From a virus, in the IMG/VR virus record IMGVR_UViG_3300035698_002048, positions 1 to 31,818 of that record: a DNA stretch of 31,818 bases; one strand, 5' to 3'. A program made the translations under genes and the position numbers. A model generated the notes under the pieces. That model made no database searches and was not told the origin of the DNA. It was given only the letters and a program-made list of their open reading frames with translations. Shown piece by piece: positions 28,163 through 31,818 of the stretch (its first letter is position 1; every line of letters begins with the position of its first letter).

Positions 28163-28588
28163 TTACATAAAATGTTTAATAATTTCCAAGTTGTTTACTG
28201 TTATGTTTTCTTTATCTTTAATCATAGGACTTGTTATCTTCTCAAAATCAAAGGTAACTTTCTTGTTGTAAAGACCGCTTAGTTCTTCCCCTTTATCTTC
28301 AATAGATTTCTTAACTTCAGGGTACTTCTTTTCCATTTCTTCTTTTACTTTAGCTTTGTCTTCTTCTTTAATCCCTTCAAAGGCCGCATTGTATTTGTCT
28401 TCATTTACAACTTTCCTTTCCATAATCTTTTTCTGCACTGCCTCAACCAGTTTCATTTCTGTTTTGATTAGTTCTGCGTTGGCAAGGATAGCCTCAGCCA
28501 ATTCAAATCCCTTTAAGTCTCCAGTTTTAGATAAGCCCATTAGCAACTGCCTGGCCTCAATTCTTTTCATTTCTTTTTTAACTTTCAT
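28163..28588 (-). CDS. Highly charged helical protein, unknown function
   Basis: This 141-residue protein starts at ATG 28588 with AAGGAG 8 nt upstream; an in-frame start at 28663 would run through the hairpin at 28625. About 30 percent of residues are Lys or Glu. Long helices span residues 8-80 ('MKRIEARQLLMGLSK', AEAILANAELIKTEMKLVEAVQKKIMERK) and a coiled-coil look continues to 105. The C-terminal 35 residues are more beta-like (KKVTFDFEKITSPMIKD). Such proteins occur in phage recombination regions and may be accessory factors. I cannot name a family. Confidence 0.65.
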   Translation of the reverse strand: MKVKKEMKRIEARQLLMGLSKTGDLKGFELAEAILANAELIKTEMKLVEAVQKKIMERKVVNEDKYNAAFEGIKEEDKAKVKEEMEKKYPEVKKSIEDKGEELSGLYNKKVTFDFEKITSPMIKDKENITVNNLEIIKHFM

Positions 28589-28624
28589 TTCAAAAACTCC
28601 TTTTTGTTTGCCTCTTTTTAATTT

Positions 28625-28648
28625 GGGAAGGGCGCTGCACCCCTTCCC
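28625..28648 (-). other. 8-bp GC-rich hairpin in the leader of the charged-protein gene
   Basis: GGGAAGGG (28625-28632) pairs with CCCTTCCC (28641-28648) around an 8-nt loop. In the leftward transcript it is followed by AAATTAAAAAG, not a U run, so it is not a normal terminator. It may shape mRNA processing or protect the upstream message. It lies in the 71-nt gap between the alpha-CTD-like gene and the next gene. Confidence 0.6.
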
Positions 28649-28659
28649 GAGAGGTAAGT

Positions 28660-28953
28660 TCAACGGTGATATATTACTTTATAATCCAAGTAAGACTTAT
28701 AAAATATAAAACCTTTTGCCTCTTCGGGCAACTCTTCTTCTATAAATCTAAGACAGTCCTTAATGGCAACCCAGCCGAACCCCTTTGTTTTTAGTAACTG
28801 TGTAAAACTCATATTAAGAAGTTGTCCCACTGAGGCTATGCCGTTTCTGTGAAGGTTACAAAAAGTTCGTCCCGTCATTTTGCTATGAGCAAAAGACCAG
28901 TCTTCTAACTTGCCAGAGGGTTCGTCGTATAAATGGTTTAATTTGTTTCTCAC
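28660..28953 (-). CDS. RNA polymerase alpha-CTD-like / helix-hairpin-helix protein
   Basis: In this 97-residue protein, residues about 28-74 ('GRTFCNLHRNGIASVGQLLNM', then SFTQLLKTKGFGWVAIKDCLRFIEEE) follow the pattern of the alpha subunit C-terminal domain: a helix 'SVRTxNxLKNAGI', then 'TVGDLLxxSxxxLLKIKNFGxKSLxEI'. The Leu-Leu-Lys-x-Lys-Gly-Phe-Gly element is close to LLKIKNFG. That domain binds UP-element DNA and activators. A phage version could compete with or steer host polymerase, or be a DNA repair HhH. The GTG start overlaps the exonuclease stop by 4 nt. Confidence 0.7.
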   Translation of the reverse strand: MRNKLNHLYDEPSGKLEDWSFAHSKMTGRTFCNLHRNGIASVGQLLNMSFTQLLKTKGFGWVAIKDCLRFIEEELPEEAKGFIFYKSYLDYKVIYHR

Positions 28954-29783
28954 TTTGTTATCTCCATTACTGGTTTTTCCAGCTTTTTAATAAGATACCA
29001 AAGCTTACAAGCGGCTTTAAATATATCATAAGATTTTATACTATCATCTACCCCCCAAGCTTCGCTATCTATTCTTCCAGGTTCGCTTCTGGAAACATAC
29101 ACATTCATAAGAACTACGTCTTTTAGGTTCCCTACTCCTTCAGCAGCAGCATAAGCTGATAACTGATAAGAGTTGTCTGGAGATATAAAGATCTTCCCAC
29201 CTGGCTTAGTGTTCTTAGTCTTCCAGTCTGCAATTACACGCCTACCACCTTTTAAAAACCCTTTAAAATCTCTTGTACCGGCATAACCTATGTCTAGGTT
29301 GACAATACTTCGCTCTGTTTCATAAGGCATTGTTAGGTCAAAATGCTCTGTAACGAACTTCTTAATAGCTTCCTGGGTCTCTTCTGGGATCTTGTCCAGC
29401 TCCTCTAGCTCAACGGCTGATAGTTCCTGCCCCAGAACATACTCAAAATATAGATGTATAAGAGTTCCCATCTCTGCTGCTTCCTTTGTGTAAGCTAACG
29501 CGTCCTGGGCTATTCTGGTAGCATACTCTTTAGCCCCCTCCCCTTCCTTTATAGGAAGAGTCAAGGCTGCAAGAAGGACTTGTTCCTGCTTCCAGGCCTC
29601 AAGTTGTGGTTTGGCTATTATGTTTAGAATACTTGTTACTGAAGGCACTAGGTTTAACTTCCTCGCGTCTCTAAGGTCTACGTTTCTAAGGCCCGACTTG
29701 TCTTTCTTTTCTATCTGGTGACAAGGTGTCCCGTCTGTTTTGTACCAATGTGCTGACTGGTTCGTCTTAATATACTCTATCAT
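28950..29783 (-). CDS. PD-(D/E)XK exonuclease of the phage recombination module
   Basis: This 277-residue protein resembles phage RecB/Cas4-like nucleases. Motifs: SVTSILNIIAKPQLEAW (48-64), EMGTLIHLYFE with His110, GYAGTRDFKG with Asp172, VIADWKTK with Asp186 and Lys188 (the D-x-K core), and YQLSAYAAA with Gln207 and Tyr211. All five elements of the family are present, so it should be active. In such phages it resects double-stranded ends so that ERF can anneal the single strands. The start is ATG with AGGAGG 5 nt upstream. It is two genes downstream of ERF, with one membrane peptide gene between. Confidence 0.88.
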   Translation of the reverse strand: MIEYIKTNQSAHWYKTDGTPCHQIEKKDKSGLRNVDLRDARKLNLVPSVTSILNIIAKPQLEAWKQEQVLLAALTLPIKEGEGAKEYATRIAQDALAYTKEAAEMGTLIHLYFEYVLGQELSAVELEELDKIPEETQEAIKKFVTEHFDLTMPYETERSIVNLDIGYAGTRDFKGFLKGGRRVIADWKTKNTKPGGKIFISPDNSYQLSAYAAAEGVGNLKDVVLMNVYVSRSEPGRIDSEAWGVDDSIKSYDIFKAACKLWYLIKKLEKPVMEITK

Positions 29784-29792
29784 TTCTGCCTC

Positions 29793-29954
29793 CTATTTAC
29801 ATATCTCACTTATTTCTACAACAGTAAAGTTTGTTGTTTTTGCCAGATCCTTTCTGCAAGAACGAAGACTCGTCTCGTAAAAAAAGGCCCCTATAACAAA
29901 GGCAAACACAGCAACCAATAACAATGCTCCTACTATCTTTTCTGTTCTATCCAT
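29793..29954 (-). CDS. 53-residue single-span membrane protein
   Basis: It begins MDRTEKIVGALLLVAVFAFV and continues with a short aromatic end of the span (IGAFFYETSL), then a polar tail with Cys33 and Cys52. The ribosome site is GGGGGG, 4 nt before the ATG, overlapping the stop of the ERF gene. Its own stop is followed by the exonuclease ribosome site. It sits between ERF and the exonuclease, an unusual place for a membrane protein. Function is unknown. Confidence 0.7.
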   Translation of the reverse strand: MDRTEKIVGALLLVAVFAFVIGAFFYETSLRSCRKDLAKTTNFTVVEISEICK

Positions 29955-29963
29955 ACCGCCCCC

Positions 29964-30638
29964 CTAACATAAACTATCTTTATCTTTGACTGGTGTAGCT
30001 TTTACCTCTTCTTCCTTACTAAAATACCCACACTCTACCTTCTTACAAATTGCTTCGTAGTGTTCCTTCTTTATATCCCGGGAGCTATCATAACCATAGG
30101 CCGTCTTTATAAAAGCTTTAACCTTATCGTGTGGAGCTTTAACAGAAGAGCAGAGAGCATATAATCTCTTTGCCTGGGCTTCTGATATAAGATCAGCCGG
30201 AGCTTGGGACGCTTGGGACGCCTTTTTCTCAGTTGTTTTATCTATTGGTTTTCCTGATGTTGCGTCAGAGACATCATTCTCTGAAATCTCAAACGCGTTG
30301 ATAAACAGATAACGCCTGAGATACGTTATACAAGCCCCTAAATTCTGTGTAGCATTAGTTCCCCTTAGCTCAGGAATAATGCAAGGAACCTCAAAGCTGA
30401 CCTGTCCTATGGCATTAGTCTCAGTATCTCTAATCTCTAGGACAGCTTTTTCCATTGTTAGGTTAAATACAGAAATTAACGAGTTGTCCTTCATAAGCTT
30501 GTTGATCGTAGGGAGGAAATCGTCTAACTCGTAATACTTAAAATGAGCAAACGGGTTCTCTCCAGACTTCTTTAACTGAGAGTTCTGCAAGGCTACTCTA
30601 ATACTTTGCAGTCTTTCAAATACACTAATCTTTTCCAT
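29964..30638 (-). CDS. erf: ERF-family single-strand annealing recombinase
   Basis: This 224-residue protein belongs to the ERF family, which binds single-stranded DNA ends and anneals complementary strands. Motifs: KKSGENPFAHFKYYELDDFL (23-42), the ssDNA-binding core 'ELRGTNATQNLGACITYLRRY', then 'AFEISENDV'. Residues 130-150 are a Lys/Ala-rich linker, and residues 155-205 form a second helical domain (AQAKRLYALCSS, then 'YGYDSSRDIKKEHYEAIC') as in many ERF proteins, often a partner-binding tail. The ribosome site is GAGAGG. With the exonuclease and RusA it forms a complete recombination set. Confidence 0.9.
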   Translation of the reverse strand: MEKISVFERLQSIRVALQNSQLKKSGENPFAHFKYYELDDFLPTINKLMKDNSLISVFNLTMEKAVLEIRDTETNAIGQVSFEVPCIIPELRGTNATQNLGACITYLRRYLFINAFEISENDVSDATSGKPIDKTTEKKASQASQAPADLISEAQAKRLYALCSSVKAPHDKVKAFIKTAYGYDSSRDIKKEHYEAICKKVECGYFSKEEEVKATPVKDKDSLC

Positions 30639-30651
30639 TTTGTTTACCTCT

Positions 30652-30936
30652 CTATTTTATTTGCTTGACCCTAACTTCTATACGCAGGTCGTCTCGTACC
30701 CCAACCGCTATCCTTCTCCTTTCTTTTTTTTGTTTAATATAAATAGTTTCTATTTCTCTATCAAAATTAAAACCCAGACGATCATAACCACACATAAGCC
30801 TGTCTCTGTCCAGCTCGGACATAAACACAACCCCAGTCTCTAACTGTGATAATCTGCTCTGAGTCATACCGCATTTTCTAGCAACTGCATATTGAGGATA
30901 CCTAGCCACCTCAGTTCTTAATGTTTTTAAATTCAT
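30652..30936 (-). CDS. Cro/CI-type HTH regulator at the head of the leftward operon
   Basis: In this 94-residue protein, residues about 9-45 (EVARYPQYAVARKCGMTQSRLSQLETGVVFMSELDRDRLM) form a Cro/CI-type helix-turn-helix, in which the 'AVARKCGMTQSRLSQLE' part is the recognition unit. The remainder is basic and polar and may serve dimerisation; there is no LexA-type peptidase part, so it is more Cro-like than CI-like. It has GGAGG 9 nt before ATG and is transcribed from the promoter at 30970-30998. Being the first gene behind the promoter fits autoregulation. No second repressor is seen in the window. Confidence 0.75.
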   Translation of the reverse strand: MNLKTLRTEVARYPQYAVARKCGMTQSRLSQLETGVVFMSELDRDRLMCGYDRLGFNFDREIETIYIKQKKERRRIAVGVRDDLRIEVRVKQIK

Positions 30937-30966
30937 ATTATGTTACCTCCAAAATTGTTTAATATA

Positions 30967-30979
30967 TATGTTATAATCC
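30967..30979 (+). promoter_or_regulatory. Candidate operator copy 1 (in the leftward promoter)
   Basis: The motif is TATG followed by TTATAATCC, overlapping the -10 box of the leftward promoter. It matches the copy at 31219-31232 except for one inserted base. A protein binding here would block leftward initiation, so the HTH regulator may act on itself. This is inferred from similarity alone. Confidence 0.4.
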
Positions 30980-30998
30980 TTTTAAAAAGCCTTGTAAA
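30970..30998 (-). promoter_or_regulatory. Leftward early promoter (TTTACA, 17 nt, TATAAC)
   Basis: On the minus strand the -35 box TTTACA (30993-30998) and -10 box TATAAC (30970-30975) are 17 nt apart and lie about 35 nt before the HTH regulator gene. It should drive the whole leftward block. Both boxes are close to the sigma-70 consensus. Confidence 0.7.
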
Positions 30999-31029
30999 GA
31001 ATAATTTTATATTTTCTATATATATAATG

Positions 31030-31071
31030 TATGGGTGTAAAATAACGTTTTTTAGCTATTTAACACCCATA
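31030..31071. repeat. 15-bp imperfect inverted repeat between the two early promoters
   Basis: Arms 31030-31044 and 31057-31071 are complementary at 14 of 15 positions (core GGGTGT and ACACCC) around a 12-nt centre. No U run follows on either strand, so it is unlikely to be a terminator. It may be an operator for a dimer, a replication element or an extruded DNA hairpin. Confidence 0.8.
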
Positions 31072-31184
31072 GAAGCAATATCAACTACTTACATCACAAT
31101 ATACGATAAAAGGGGCTTTTGTTTTATATAATATATTGCCATCACCCCTTCCTAAGTTTTTTTTATTACTTTTAAAAAAAGGGT

Positions 31185-31213
31185 TTGACTTTGCAAAAAG
31201 AAATCTATATAAA
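31185..31213 (+). promoter_or_regulatory. Rightward early promoter (TTGACT, 17 nt, TATAAA)
   Basis: The -35 box TTGACT (31185-31190) and -10 box TATAAA (31208-31213) are separated by exactly 17 nt. The transcript would begin near 31220 and carry a leader of about 140 nt before the first gene. It is the best sigma-70-like site seen in the window. Confidence 0.75.
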
Positions 31214-31218
31214 TGTAG

Positions 31219-31232
31219 TATGCTTATAATCC
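31219..31232 (+). promoter_or_regulatory. Candidate operator copy 2 (at the rightward start site)
   Basis: The motif TATGCTTATAATCC lies at the expected start of the rightward transcript. It resembles copy 1 at 30967-30979. A third, inverted copy lies at 31281-31294, with core GGGTTATAAGCA. Binding here would block the rightward promoter. Confidence 0.4.
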
Positions 31233-31280
31233 AAAATAAAAACATTTATAAAGTTTGCAATTACGACGTTGAACCTATCA

Positions 31281-31294
31281 GGGTTATAAGCACA
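31281..31294 (-). promoter_or_regulatory. Candidate operator copy 3 (inverted)
   Basis: Reading on the minus strand gives TGTGCTTATAACCC, differing from copy 2 at few positions. With copy 2 it makes an inverted pair about 60 nt apart (12-base arms with 11 matches), which would allow looping or a leader RNA structure. Confidence 0.35.
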
Positions 31295-31306
31295 GCGTCG
31301 TTTGCC

Positions 31307-31339
31307 GGGGCTGTTTAGACTTATGGACTAGACAGCCTC
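31307..31339 (+). other. 12-bp hairpin in the rightward early leader
   Basis: Arm 31307-31318 (GGGGCTGTTTAG) pairs with 31328-31339 (CTAGACAGCCTC) with two G-U pairs and a 9-nt loop. It ends about 10 nt before the GGGAGGG ribosome site of the first gene. It has no U run. It may be an antitermination, translation-control or mRNA-stability element. Confidence 0.65.
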
Positions 31340-31359
31340 GTATATTCTGGGAGGGATAT

Positions 31360-31683
31360 ATGGGTATTGCTAATGATTTAGAAAAGACATCAGGTTTAGT
31401 AAGGGAACTACTTAGAGACTATCCAGAACTTCGTGACTGTAACACAAAACTAACACTGGCAGTTTTAAACAAAAAAGGTCTAAGGTGTATTCTTGGTTCG
31501 TATGCTTACGGTTTATTAAAAGAATTTTTGTTAGATAAAGATACTCCTGACCTTGAGAGTATCAGGAGAAACAGAGCGAAGATCCAAAACACTGAAGGCT
31601 TATACAAGAGTCAAAAACAAATCCAAAAGGCTAGGGAAAAAGAAGAGAAGTTGGTTCGTTGTAATTTAGATTATAATTACTAA
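31360..31683 (+). CDS. First rightward early gene, unknown function
   Basis: This 107-residue protein starts at ATG with GGGAGGG 4 nt upstream. The pattern is that of a common phage early protein: 'GLVRELLRDYPELRDCNTKL' (an LLxxYPxxRD helix), a middle hydrophobic part, and a basic C-terminal helix 'ESIRRNRAKIQNTEGLYKSQ' then 'QIQKAREKEEKLVR'. In many phages such proteins (IRRxRxKIQ motif) lie near replication or regulatory genes and their function is not established. The basic end suggests DNA or RNA binding. It is followed by a gene starting at 31694. Confidence 0.75.
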   Translation: MGIANDLEKTSGLVRELLRDYPELRDCNTKLTLAVLNKKGLRCILGSYAYGLLKEFLLDKDTPDLESIRRNRAKIQNTEGLYKSQKQIQKAREKEEKLVRCNLDYNY

Positions 31684-31693
31684 GGGAGTTAAA

Positions 31694-31818
31694 ATGAAAA
31701 AGTTAAAAGCTAAGGTAATGGAGATGATGGAGAACGCAAAGGACGATAACAATGACCACAAGGCTGGTTATTACGAGGCTATCCTGGAACACGTTGTAAC
31801 AGAGCTAGGCTACCTGAC
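31694..31818 (+). CDS. Start of a further rightward early gene (3' truncated)
   Basis: ATG 31694 has GGGAG 5 nt upstream. The visible 41 residues (MKKLKAKVMEMMENAKDDNN, then HKAGYYEAILEHVVTELGYL) are helical and charged. The frame is open to the window edge. The family cannot be recognised from this fragment. Confidence 0.65.
   Translation, partial: MKKLKAKVMEMMENAKDDNNDHKAGYYEAILEHVVTELGYL

Larger units (their letters stand above)
30937..31359. other. Divergent control region (423 nt without a gene)
   Basis: The region is very AT-rich. It holds the leftward promoter (30970-30998), a 15-bp inverted repeat (31030-31071), the rightward promoter (31185-31213), three short related candidate operator copies and a leader hairpin (31307-31339). 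I see no credible gene in it; a 60-codon frame starting with TTG at 31136 has no ribosome site and crosses the promoter. The region separates the two early operons and is the likely switch of the phage. Confidence 0.75.

Noticed and set aside
31021-31030. TATAAT-like box near 31023 as a second rightward promoter
   Set aside because: No -35 box is found at 15-19 nt upstream; the area is simply AT-rich.
31136-31318. 60-codon open frame in the control region
   Set aside because: TTG start, no ribosome site, and it crosses the rightward promoter and leader structures.
31261-31340. A tRNA-like fold in the rightward leader
   Set aside because: The stem is a single hairpin; no T-arm sequence or acceptor pairing exists.

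Overview
The window is a contiguous piece of a tailed-phage (podovirus-type) genome with AT-rich coding, strong AGGAGG-type ribosome binding sites, occasional GTG/TTG starts and the standard genetic code (TAA, TAG and TGA all end genes). There is no tRNA, rRNA, insertion sequence, CRISPR array or integrase. The capsid and cement proteins look like the epsilon15/BPP-1 type (recognised by eye, not by search). The tail and ejection proteins follow the T7 order (gp11-, gp12-, gp13-, gp14-, gp15- and gp16-position genes). A T7-lysozyme-like amidase and an ejection core suggest a Gram-negative host, but the host cannot be named from the sequence.

Region 1 (about 1-25.66 kb, + strand) is the late block. 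It runs: end of a scaffold-like gene, major capsid protein, Bbp16-like cement protein, a small protein, head-tail adaptor, a large tail nozzle protein, two tandem gp13-like GNAT-fold proteins, two internal virion proteins, then a giant 2978-residue ejection/polyvalent protein carrying ParB-like, HExxH, GNAT-like and ADP-ribosyltransferase-like segments. Next come a collar-type tail fibre, several beta-rich appendage proteins including a repeat-built 939-residue fibre, and a lysis cassette (one-TM protein, amidase, two-TM holin-like protein, one-TM anchored protein).

Region 2 (about 30.94 down to 25.65 kb, - strand) is a tightly packed, probably early operon read leftward. Its first gene is a Cro/CI-type HTH regulator. 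It is followed by an ERF single-strand annealing protein, a PD-(D/E)XK exonuclease, an RNA polymerase alpha-CTD-like protein and a RusA-like Holliday junction resolvase. A run of very small overlapping genes then follows: zinc-ribbon proteins, a small HTH protein, an HNH endonuclease and several 33-67 residue single-membrane-span proteins. Five of these small genes are under 55 codons and were found by reading frames, start/stop overlaps and ribosome sites.

Region 3 (30.94-31.82 kb) is a divergent control region and the beginning of a rightward early operon. A good leftward promoter (TTTACA-17-TATAAC) and a good rightward promoter (TTGACT-17-TATAAA) face away from each other around a large inverted repeat and near-identical short candidate operators. 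A 107-residue protein and a truncated gene follow to the right. The regulator at the head of the leftward operon probably acts here.
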